DNA of 64,000 bases, taken from positions 5,439,136 through 5,503,135 of the forward strand of contig NC_073746.1 in NCBI RefSeq assembly GCF_029784135.1, given 5' to 3'. Position 1 is the first letter of the stretch, and each line of letters starts with the position of its first letter. The notes beneath the pieces were generated by a model. It made no database searches and was not told where the DNA came from. It saw only the letters and a program-made list of their open reading frames with translations. Below are positions 54,520 to 64,000 of the stretch, in pieces. Source of the DNA: Toxorhynchites rutilus septentrionalis. Its lineage: Eukaryota > Arthropoda > Insecta > Diptera > Culicidae. The translations under genes and the position numbers were made by a program.

Positions 54520-54780
54520 CTGTATCAAACATTTATTCCATGTAACGGAGAAACTTGTTATTTGCGAGTGGTTGAAATATCTTGATCGAGAATTGTGTCT
54601 GAAAATAATCTGATATTGTAATGATGAGTTTTGGTAAAGGTACTAGAAATTTTAAAGTAAAAGGTAAATTCAACGGGGTCGATTAGAATTGGACTCATGA
54701 ACTTGCGCTTAGTAAGAGAACGTCAATGTTTGAAGGTATTGAACAAATTTTGGGCGGGACGAAGTTTGGCGAGGCAGCTA
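54520..54780 (+). repeat. Helitron-like repeat, second copy of the body
   Basis: Aligns with 6690-6850 and then 12866-12984, without the retrotransposon. It therefore shows the uninterrupted arrangement of that repeat. Ends GGGCGGGACGAAGTTTGGCG and CAGCTAG. Confidence 0.5.
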
Positions 54781-55885
54781 GGAATATATATAACAGTATA
54801 TACATTAAATAATTATAAATATATAATTAAATATATTAACCGATAATGAAAAATGGTAGTTTTGTTCTATTTCGCAAACTATCAGACCTGATTTTTTTAA
54901 ATTTTCATTAGGGTGTCAATTTTCATTTTAGGGCTGTTCGAAGAATAATTTTTTCCCATTTTTCACCATAGAAGAATAATTTTTTCCCCATTTTTTTTTC
55001 TAAAAAAGACTTTTTTCAAAAATTTATAACTTTTGAACTACTTGACCGATTCAGATGATCGACATATCAAAATGAAGTCAATGAGCCAATGAAGCCAAAC
55101 TTTTTTTTTTAAATATTACACCCGCAAAAAAAGGATTTTGTCATTGATTGTATTTGTTTTTATAGTTCACATGGTTAAAGATAAAGGGCGATATGTATTT
55201 ATTAACAGGAACAAAACTGCCATTTTTCACGAAAATCTGAAAACCACTTCATCGGTTTGGCATAGAATTGCAGTACAGGCAAACCTTTTTTTGTGCAGGG
55301 GATAGGGGCCGAACAAAAAAGTCGCATAACAAAAATCGTGCAAAACTTCACCAGCAGCTTTAAAAAATCGTGTTCGGTACACGTTTTGAAGAAACACATT
55401 TTCGTGCGGTAATTAAGGACCGCATAATAAAAGTTTCCTCCAAGAAAATAATTTTCCTTTTGTCTTCTTGCTTTGCGATTGGACACTTCGTCTCTTCGGT
55501 TGCGCGTGGCTGTTTTGTGCTTTTAGTTGCATGTCGAAACGTGTTGCTGTTAGAAATCATGTCATGCAAAAACTTAGAAATACTTAGAGCATTTGATGAG
55601 AGGAGGGGAATGATTTCAGAAGTGGATAATTGAGACGCAAATATGCTTTTTTCGCACTGAAATGCATATAAACAATCGAAAAAACTAAATGAACGATAAC
55701 TTCGTCAAATATGCTTCAAATAGAAAGTTATCTTAAAAAATCACTATCACTAAATTGAAAATTGTTGCAACATATACAAGGTATAACAGATGTCTTTCGA
55801 TAAAAAACGGGATTTACACTGGATGTTTCGTAAAATATCAATTTTGAAAATGGTTAGTTTTCATATGCGTTTTTAATTTTGTCCC
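54781..55885. other. AT-rich intergenic, low-complexity
   Basis: Runs of A and T, and phrases (AATTTTTTCCCC, AACTTTTGAACTACTTGACCG) that partly recur, inverted, near 63640-63750. No ORF with domain evidence. Confidence 0.35.
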
Positions 55886-55889
55886 GTAG

Positions 55890-56326
55890 AGCGGGGTAAG
55901 TTGAAACGCGGAACTATCGGGAGTTTAATGTGCGGTTTCGCTTTTCAAACTATCTACAAATGACTTATGCAACACTAATTTGAAGAAATTACACTACATT
56001 ACACGTCACTACATACTAGGAATTAATATACGAAACAATACCATGAAGAATATTTACTATTTTAGACGCTTTCTTGTCAGAGTAGAGCCATTCAAAACGA
56101 CCACTAATGAGGTTTATGGGATCATTCAAATATTCAAATATTACGTAACGCACTCAGAAAGAGAGGAAAGGGATACCTTGTGGAAACTTGTTTAGAAATA
56201 AATCCAACTAAATACAACGAACGAAATATGAATGATTCATACAGCAATCACCGAAAAATAACGTCCGGCATCCGCTGCAATGTTTAAAAAAATAGTCGAT
56301 TTTCACTGATTTCAACTTACCCCAGG
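55890..56326. repeat. Element with inverted GGGGTAAGTTGAAA ends
   Basis: CGGGGTAAGTTGAAA at about 55892-55906 faces TTTCAACTTACCCC at 56310-56323. A further TTACCCCGAATTTCAACTTG at about 56659-56678 may be a third, decayed end. No coding sequence. Superfamily unknown. Confidence 0.45.
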
Positions 56327-56790
56327 GTTGAAAAAAATAGGGGGTGAGCTCAAATACTTAGAGCCATACGGAAAAAGATTTTTCAGTTTAGTTTTCAAAT
56401 CCTTGACAAATCCTTGACACTTGATTATCACTATTTGATTAACTGACGCGCAATTCTGGAATTTTTTTTAAAAAAAACAGAGTGTTCGTTTTGATTTCAC
56501 GAAACAAGGAAAAGTAAACAAAGGCGCGTATTGCACTAAGGCATTCCAATATTCTGGTAATGGTTGTTATATGGTGGGTTGAAAGATAATGTTTACTTTA
56601 TATATTTTTATTACGTCAATCCATCATTTGTAGTAAAAGTTATGGTTTCCGTTTTTAACTTACCCCGAATTTCAACTTGCCTCGGTGTACCTTACCAATG
56701 TTCGAATCAATGGCGTAGTATGATCTGGTGACACAGGTACCAGCTGATAATGTACAAGTGCTTCCCGTGCGCTTTCGCTCTCTTGTTGCG
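56327..56790. other. Intergenic, no gene
   Basis: Nothing supportable except the possible terminus near 56659. Confidence 0.35.
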
Positions 56791-56793
56791 GGC

Positions 56794-57362
56794 TCAATGG
56801 AATGCGCAGCTATAACGTAACGAGGTCTGAACCATGGTTGACCGCAAATTAGACACAGTTAGAAACAGTTTCAAGTTCACTGTGAGATTTGGAACCAAAT
56901 CTTGGAAGTCCCACGTCACGATGAACTGTAACACATCCAATGCAATCTCATTAATGGCATCATTAGAATTATTTTCAGCGGCCTTCAAATGTCTGCGGAT
57001 TATTGGTATCTCCAGCAAAAGCTGCCTTTCCGAAACATCGTAGTTACCAGTTTGTCAAAAGCAGGGATGAACCAGCCTTCGGCTGAACCAGCCTTCGGCT
57101 CTTTAATAAAGAAAGAAAAAAAAAGTTTGTCAAATTGATTTCTTCAGTTCGCTGTCAGCTGTCATGTGTCGAGCTTGAGTTGCTCTAAAATTTTCGGCTT
57201 CTTCTCTAGACGATTTTGACCGTTCTTGTAATAATCTGGAATTCTCCGTTTAGTAGCAAATTTGTAATCATTGGATTTTAATAAAACCTTCTTAACGGCC
57301 GTTTCGACTAGACTGTTCCTTTCAACAGCGAAAAAAATTACCAGTGCATTGAGACTAATCAA
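56794..57362 (-). pseudogene. Degenerate hAT-like transposase fragments
   Basis: Minus-strand pieces: KRRIPDYYKNGQNRLEKKPKILEQ (57255-57180) and further downstream DLVPNLTVNLKLFLTVSNLRSTM (56915-56840). The second piece resembles the ZMYM/hAT C-terminal signature (FPNLxxALRxFLTLPV...YLRSTM) with a deletion in the middle. A CAGCCTTCGGCTGAAC duplication sits at 57074-57102. Related pieces at 2290-2470. Family assignment tentative. Confidence 0.35.
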
Positions 57363-57967
57363 ACATTACCCAGTGATGGTTCTTTGGTTTGCAAATATTC
57401 TGCGTAGATCTACTTCATGTAGTGTGACACTTTCATCGCCCCGTCACACAGTGACACTTTCCTCGTTCAAATTGAATAGTATTTTAAATAGAAAATTGAC
57501 TGAATGGGAACCTAAATGTCACTACAGGGATGTAGAAAAATAATAAAATCATAACCATATTTTTATAATGTTTATACTATACGTTTTATCGGATGGTTTG
57601 TACTGCCGTTTTTTTCGAAACCCATATAATGTGACTTTAGCATGTGTTATTGTCGTCAATTTGTTTTCAAATTAAAACAAATATTGCTAAATCATGTAAA
57701 AGTTATTCACAAACTTAGTTTGATCTTCATTTAATAATTTATCCGCAAGTTGGGTCTCGAGACTGAAATGAAATTTCAAGAAGCTATCGCTATTTATAAA
57801 GATTTAAATAGTTTGCATTCGAAGTAGTTCTGAGCTACTGAAACAAGTATTTGTGGCCAATTAGATCTTTTATCTTTCGAATAATGTGTTTTTCATAAAG
57901 CTTGGTTCATCCGATAAGGACCTCGTACTTCGAACGAACGAACCCTCGTTTTCGAATCTCTGAATTC
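57363..57967. other. Intergenic, no gene
   Basis: A stretch at 57835-57900 resembles family A interior (AAACAAG, TTTTATCTTTCGAAT, TCATA). Otherwise no feature. Confidence 0.35.
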
Positions 57968-59006
57968 GTTTGTGTCACATTTACCCGAAACCCACTCACC
58001 CGAATGACAGTTACCCGAAAGACATTCACCCGAAAGCGACATTTACGCAAAAGAAGGATATATTCAAATAATACACAAATTTTACTATATTTGTATTTGT
58101 ATTTGTATATTTAATTCTGATCAGTGTTATATGAAGATCATATTTGTCTCATACTTTCATTTCCATTCAAAAAGTATTTTTCGTGGGAAGTACAATTCGA
58201 GAAATACTGGCATTGAATAAAATCCTTTTCAAAATAATGAAAAGTGAAGGAATGCAGTTTTATAACGTATTATTAAGTCCATCCATTCTTATGGATGACG
58301 CAGCCCATTTACGAGCGTCGGACGCCATACGTTTATCTGGTGCATCACGTTTGCAACCAGGCAATCAAAATGCATGACATGCATAATTAACCGGGCAAAC
58401 GTAATGCACCAGGTAAACGTATGCAGTCCGACCTGACTAAAGGTTCGTCTCCTATATTTCAAACAAACCGGGTAATCGGTGGAACATAGGTTTGCTTGCG
58501 AGAGGCTGCCGCTTCCGACGACGGGTCGACCATTTTTTCTTATCTATTCTTTTTACATTTTCATTAAAAAAAATTATGTTAAAGTTACCTGTTTAATTTT
58601 CGGAATATTTCATAACCCATGCTCATTTCTGAATGATCTCTTGGTCTTAAAGAGCAATACGGAAAGGAATGAAGACAGCATGTCAATTTTGCCTACACTG
58701 ATTTCTAAAAATAACACAGCGAAGTTTCAACATCTTTTTCGAATTTCCTCATTACAATTTCTCAGTTTACTTCGTAACTTCCTAACAGCAGATTCGACAA
58801 ATCTCATAAACTGATTTGTCGGAATTTTTCCTTCTTCATTCGGGTAAACATCCCATTCGGGTAAATGTCGCTTTCGGGTAAATGTCCATTTGGGTATATG
58901 TTGCATTCGGGTATTTGTTACATTCGGGTGAATGTCATTCGGGTATGCGTTACATTCGGGTAAATGTGCTTCGGGTAAACGTGTTTCAGGTGAATGAGAC
59001 ACAACC
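57968..59006. repeat. Foldback-type element with inverted arrays of TTCGGGTAAATG-like units
   Basis: The left side (57968-58045) holds about five units of CATTTACCCGAA type. The right side (58838-58997) holds about ten units of the inverse, TTCGGGTAAATG. The extreme ends match as inverted repeats (GTTTGTGTCACATTTACC, and in complement GGTTGTGTCTCATTCACC). The centre has no credible ORF and carries a smaller hairpin (58317-58432). Inverted arrays of short direct repeats are the hallmark of foldback transposons. Confidence 0.65.
58317..58432. repeat. Hairpin with ~42-bp arms
   Basis: The arm starting GTCGGACGCCATACGTTTAT faces an arm which in complement starts GTCGGACTGCATACGTTTAC, with a loop of about 30 bases. 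A few mismatches only. Probably a tiny palindromic element inserted in the foldback element. Confidence 0.75.
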
Positions 59007-59606
59007 CTGAATTTATCCCCCAGGACAGACATGAAAGATGTAGTAACATAAAAAACCCAGAAAGATTCTAGAACATAATTCCCATAGTATTGTTAGATAA
59101 TACCTAAAGTAATAACCGGTAACCTTCATTCAAAATCAATATATTCATTTTTCAATATAGTATAAAACCATAAATATAATGGGTTTTTTTTGTCAATATA
59201 ATATACATGTTATGGTCATGGCTGTCACCCTCCTAAGGGTTTCCAAAAAATTCCTGTTATTCTGATTTTTCCTTATTCTCATTTTCATTTTTTCAACTCG
59301 TATTTTAGATTATAAAATAATGAGAGTTGATTTTGTTTTCCCTTTTGTTCCAAATTTGATTATAAAAGCAGAATAAATATATAGAATTATAAACCACGGG
59401 GCAATTTATCGGCACCATCAACGAATCGCGAATGTTAACTCGAAATATGTCACAATCGTGACACTTGTGAATGCGGGATATCAGATTAATTGATAGTCTC
59501 ATTCTTGCCTTCTACCGATGAATAATCGAATTCTTTGGTTTTCTTATGTTTGAAAGTCAATTGCTAACATCATCTACTAATTAACAGTGTGAACCCTTCG
59601 CTTTTG

Positions 59607-59870
59607 GGATGCGTTGGCTCGGTTAGAAATCTATCTTTTCCTTAAAACTATCGATCTCCGTGTTCCATCATCAGTGTTGTCCAATTCTTCGTAAGTCCTT
59701 TCCTCTCCATGATAATAAATTGTCACCCCACTAACCTCGAGTCGTCCACGAGTAATCGGTTCCCCATCCTATTGACTGTAGAATAAGCGGAATTGTAAAT
59801 ATGTAACTTATGTAAGTTATGTAACTGAGCCTTTACAAATAAACGATTTATTTAAAAATTTTGCATTTGA
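59607..59870 (+). pseudogene. 3' end fragment of an I/LOA/Loner-group element
   Basis: Begins with codons reading ALARLEIYLFLKTIDLRV, as at the end of ORF2 in related copies. Continues with a 3' UTR matching the minus-strand fragment at 44858-45050 (CTAACCTCGAGTC, GAGTAATCGGTT, GTAACTGAGCCT, AAATAAACGA). No 5' part. Confidence 0.55.
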
Positions 59871-61926
59871 GGAATTTTCACTTGCGTGAACCAACAATTC
59901 GGGACGGATTCGGTCAGATTACGCAAACATACTACATGTATAAGAACTTTAAAAAACATATAAACGAATAAACGTATACAAATACTAAACTAGTTTATTA
60001 TAGTTATATAACTTTGATAAATATTATGCTTTGTGATTAGTTGACACTTCAAATCGCATCAACGCCACTGAGTGCAAAGGTTTAAAACAGTTTTGTCAAT
60101 CATTTTAATCATGGGATTTATTAGTCTCAAACTGACTTTAATCCAAACGTACGCCAATTAGAACGATTTTGTTGCTTCCATTTGAAATATGGGAAAGTTT
60201 GGTACTGAATACAATCATAAAATATTTAAATTTCCGTTTTGACATTTGGTTTTTTATCCGTGATTCATAATTTAATCACAAAAATGCATGATAAACTCGA
60301 GTTTTCGTACACATAAAAATTAATTCATCTAATGATAACCGCTCCACAGTTCGTTCCTGATCACCAAATATGATCCTGCATCATCTCCTCTTATAACTGG
60401 TCCTTCAAATGAAACGCCGAAACAAAACCAGAAAAAAATAAAACAACTGGCAATGTACCACAGATTGTTTTGGTGGAAACAATTCCAATCAAGTACCAAT
60501 AACAATTAGCGCAGAAATTCAGAGAAAAAAAACTTACAGACTCTGATCCCCTTTCGGAAAAAAAAATACACGAACATAATACACAAAGGAGTATTGATTG
60601 TTTTCCATTAATTGAAAAAAATGAGTATTGGCAACGGCTTTTCCCTATTTTCGTCCTCGCCACTTCCATGGTGCGGTGCGGTGACTTGGTGACCGGACAA
60701 AGCAAATAGTTCATTGTCAATTGTTTCGCACAACATTTTGCGGGAATGGAAAGTTGTGGTGCATATTTACATTTGTTTGAAAATCACACCGTACAGTGGG
60801 AATTGAAAAGGCGGGAAAAATACCTTCCCGCGAGCCGAAAAAATTGGGTGTAGTGTGTACGCAAGTCACCAGCTGTGCGATCCGTAATGTGCAACCAACG
60901 ATTTCCTCCTTTATTAATATGTAATGGGATGGCTTTTTTCACAGCAGCCCCAGGGCGCGTTGGGATAATTATTGAAACGAATCTGGTTGGCCAGAATCGT
61001 AACCCCAGATTCGCCCAGCGGTGGAAACACAGCGGAACGCCAGGATTCCGGCGGTGCGAAATCGATTATTGCGAACCAAATCCTGGCCTGAATGGGCGAG
61101 ATATGTATTCCGGAATGCACGATATGTCCTTCGATTCGGTTAACCATAAAACCGTTAAAACCAGGGACACTTGCGGAACACAGTCGAACCAGAAAATGCC
61201 ATCATGACGTGCTGGTTTCTCCATTGAGGCCAAATGTTATGCTTCGGAGGAATTGGTTGTCATTATGGAAGCTATAATGTTTTTACAGATTTACAATGAA
61301 AACAAATCATTAGCAGGGCCAGATCGCTGCGAATGACCTTGGCTTTGGAGTGAAAAATGTTCATTTCTTTCCTATCTCTTCGTCCTACACACGATGGAGA
61401 GTTTGTAGGATTCCATACTCTCGCCAAGCTGCAGAGCAGTGCAATAAAGTAATTTTTCTTCGTTGCAGAAAAAGATGGAGAGAGAGCCCAGATTTCACGC
61501 TAGGCCCACTGCTGTTTTGACCAAGCACAAGATCTTACAACATGGTTGGTTTGTGTTTTTTTCCGGAATGCAACATGTCCTTCGGAGTGGAACTTTCTAT
61601 AGGAGTTGACTCTTCGCAGAACTGGTCCCCCGAGAAGGACCTGCACAAACCAAAACAAATCGTAACTCCATAAAGTGGCCTATCACCTTGGTGCAATTTT
61701 GCCATCTAATGTGCTAATATGTTTATGCTGTCGTAAGTGTATGAATTTATGGCTTTATTCGTTTATTAATTTAAAATGTTTTCCAGTTTCCTTCGAAAAC
61801 AAGCTGTAAAGCGGATAATGAGTGAAGAATGGCACACAATGTCACAAATGTGCACAATTCGTTGAATTAAAGTCATTTTCTAAAGAACATTGGAACCGGC
61901 TTTGCTAAACATAAATACTAGAAAGT
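59871..61926. other. Intergenic; moderately GC-rich patch at 60640-61260
   Basis: No recognisable gene. The patch includes an open frame at 60875-61207 with no domain and no splice support. It may be non-transposon DNA since no repeat from the window matches it. Confidence 0.3.
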
Positions 61927-62726
61927 TTTGACATAGAACTATGTCTTTGATTTCTATATAGGGGGGTAATTCTACGAAAAATGTAATGATTCATTAACAG
62001 TTTTCAAACGCATATTACTCAAAATCGTTATTGTGACATATGTTGTGTTATATACCATTAGACAGGGAATTTATCCAGCATTTTAATGCTTAAGACATGA
62101 ACAGTGAATAAAGTAAAAATGAGGTTAACAATTTGACGTTTAAAATGGGTATGTTATTTCGATTCTACTAACCATTCGATTTCCCCCACAACGCAACTAG
62201 CAATCTTTTTGTTTACAATTCGGCGTTAGCTCACAATGTGATTAGATACGTATTATGAATTATTTTCAATTTGTCTATATTAGGCATTTATCAGTTGGTA
62301 TAATCAATGGAGCGATGATCTAGGATTGATCTTGAAGATGATACTGGATGGTATCACTCTATTCTTCCCAAAAATTTGACGAGAGATTGCCCCAAAAGGT
62401 TAAGCGTTGACAAAGGTTTTATTAGATTGAAGTTTAGGTTGTTGTGCAATCAATTCGTGCTCAATTCACGTTTTATCGTGTACGTCTTGCTACTAACAAT
62501 TTGTGTAATTGTGGTCCAGGATATCATTATATCGAGCATGTTGTTTGGTTATGTAAAAATGCAATTAGTTAATTCAAAAAAGAAATTCGAAAGGATATTT
62601 TTTATCAAAAGAGAAAAAAACAGATTTGAACAACGAAAAAACTCAAATCAAATGAAATTACTACACACAATCATAGTCCTATGTCAAAATCCCGTCCTTG
62701 CCCCTAGGCCCAAACCCATCAACTTT
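61927..62726 (+). repeat. Palindrome-ended element, family C, copy 1, with captured non-LTR ORF2 segment
   Basis: Left TTTTGACATAGAACTATGTC (61927-61946). Right CATAGTCCTATGTC at 62672-62685, followed by about 40 more bases shared with copy 2 (TGCCCCTAG...AACTTT). From about 62340 to 62565 it reads as the end of an I/LOA-type ORF2: DTGWYHSILPK, KGFIRLKFRLLCNQ and, after one frame change, YRVRLATNNLCNCGPGYHYIEHVVWLC. The parallel in 8797-12455 is GRWLYSIIPR...DFIRVVCRLMSNHY...NLCVCGIGYQDIDHIVWFC. Confidence 0.65.
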
Positions 62727-63400
62727 GTATTAGTAGCTTATTATCATAAAACCATTAGATACTTGGTCCTGTTTCAAATCGGAGTTTGAATCGGAGTACT
62801 ATTAAAATAAAATTCAGTTTTCATTTTTTCATTACTTCGAAAAAGATATCGCGCAATGTTGTTATTTTCATATTGCAATACCCATGAAATATACGGATTT
62901 AAAGAGAAGAGAGAAGAGAAGAGAAGAGAGAAATAAATATTTTAATACCTCTTAATAACAAAACTCGCGTGTTTTCGAGTAAATAGTACATTCGGATTAT
63001 TGTTACATTTAAAAAAAGTGAATTTCTTTCCACTGAATGTTATTGATTCATTTCGCTTGTTCTGGTATTAGCAAAGAGAGAATAATTTGAACACTCCAAC
63101 AGTTTTAAAATTCTCCACCTTGAAATGCTACCCTTTCTGATTTTTCAGACTTTTTGGCACATTCCCTGATAACCTGACAAACATTCCATTTTGCCTGATT
63201 TTTCTAAATGATCCTGATTTTTTCATTTTTTACATTATCAGAATAACAATTATCCGCAATAAATATACTGGAATCCTTGCTCGATCAATATTCCTGTGCG
63301 ACTGACAACATCTATGCGACTAGAATCCAATTTTTATGCATACGTGGTATTTCATGTGGCTTCAAATTGGTAAAAATTATGAATTTAAAAAAAAAGTCAT
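62727..63400. other. AT-rich intergenic
   Basis: No gene. A GAGAAGA purine repeat lies at about 62901-62931. Confidence 0.35.
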
Positions 63401-63419
63401 TGTTGGGAAAAAAATAAAG

Positions 63420-64000
63420 GAAAAATGATTTCATAGCTCAAAATTCAATAACACGAAATAACGCATCTCTGACTAATGGATATGTTATCTCAAAAAATCT
63501 TAGCCTTCAAGAAAAAATATAAAAAATATATCGCTCTTGTTCCCGAGACAATGTAAACTATAAAAAAAATACAATCAATAATTACAAGACCAAAATCCAA
63601 AATTTCTGCAAGTATAATATTTTTCGAAAAGAGAGACTAGCTAATTGACTTTAATTTGATATGTCGTTCATCTGAATCGGTACAGTAGCTAAAAAGTTAT
63701 GTGTTTGAAAAGAGAGTCATTTTCGAAAAAATGGGGAAAAATTGATTTTTTGGGCAACCCTAAAATGGAAATGACACATTTGCCAATTAATTGAATTCTA
63801 GTCGCACACATCCAGTCTAGTCGCATAGAAATATTGAACGAAGACTGAAAACGTGTTAACTTTGAAAAATCATAACTTAAAAACCGAAAAATAACACATC
63901 TCTGATTTTTGGATATGTTATGTAAAAAAAACTCAGCTTTCAAGAAAATATATAAAAAAGATACGGCACCCTTGGTCCCGAAACCATGTAAACTATAAAA
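63420..64000 (+). repeat. Direct repeat, two copies about 437 bp apart, cut by window end
   Basis: 63420-63560 and 63858-64000 share ACACATCTCTGA-type, GGATATGTTAT, TTCAAGAAAA, TATAAAAAA and CCATGTAAACTATAAAA phrases in order. The intervening DNA also has inverted GACTAGAAT/ATTCTAGTC pieces. Probably part of a tandem or satellite-like array continuing beyond the window. Confidence 0.5.

Noticed and set aside
60875..61207. 110-codon frame in a GC-richer patch
   Set aside because: No recognisable domain, promoter or splice signal; reverse strand equally open.

Overview
This window looks like nuclear DNA of an insect, most likely a culicine (Aedes-like) mosquito. The evidence is short GT-AG introns (66-97 bp), TATA/Inr promoters, a CBM39 beta-glucan-binding immune-type gene, and a dense mixture of transposons that is typical of mosquitoes: tRNA-derived SINEs, an ITmD37E element, RNase H-bearing I/LOA/Loner-type non-LTR elements, a Jockey-type element, an RTE-like element, mariner remnants and a gypsy-type errantivirus. 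The species assignment is inference; no search was possible.

Only two host genes are supported. (1) A plus-strand gene of unrecognised family spans about 27.6-34.2 kb. It has Ser/Gly-rich and His/Gln-rich regions, two short introns and a 4.9-kb last intron that is full of repeats. It ends in a 24-residue exon. (2) A minus-strand two-exon gene at 45.7-46.7 kb encodes a secreted 289-residue protein. It has an N-terminal CBM39-like domain and a novel-looking acidic C-terminal region, and no GH16 domain.

Nearly everything else is mobile DNA. 0-6.9 kb: short palindrome-ended elements, a mariner remnant and a SINE. 6.9-12.8 kb: a complete-length but inactivated I-type non-LTR element bounded by a 12-bp target duplication, sitting inside a Helitron-like repeat. 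15.3-23.4 kb: an RTE-like ORF split by a complete gypsy-type element (gag, pol, env, 292-bp LTRs that look identical, CGCG duplication). 24-25 kb: a mariner missing its 3' end. 37.4-38.7 kb: an ITmD37E element with both TIRs and one frameshift. 47.2-53.8 kb: a three-level nest in which a 5'-truncated I-type element interrupts a Jockey element, which itself lies within a TIR element. 57.9-59.0 kb: a foldback-type element.

Two themes recur. Several otherwise different repeat families end in the same 16-bp palindrome, GACGTAGNNCTACGTC or its GACATAG variant. One of these families carries what reads as a captured C-terminal piece of a non-LTR ORF2. The errantivirus-like element is the only mobile element here that appears intact and young.
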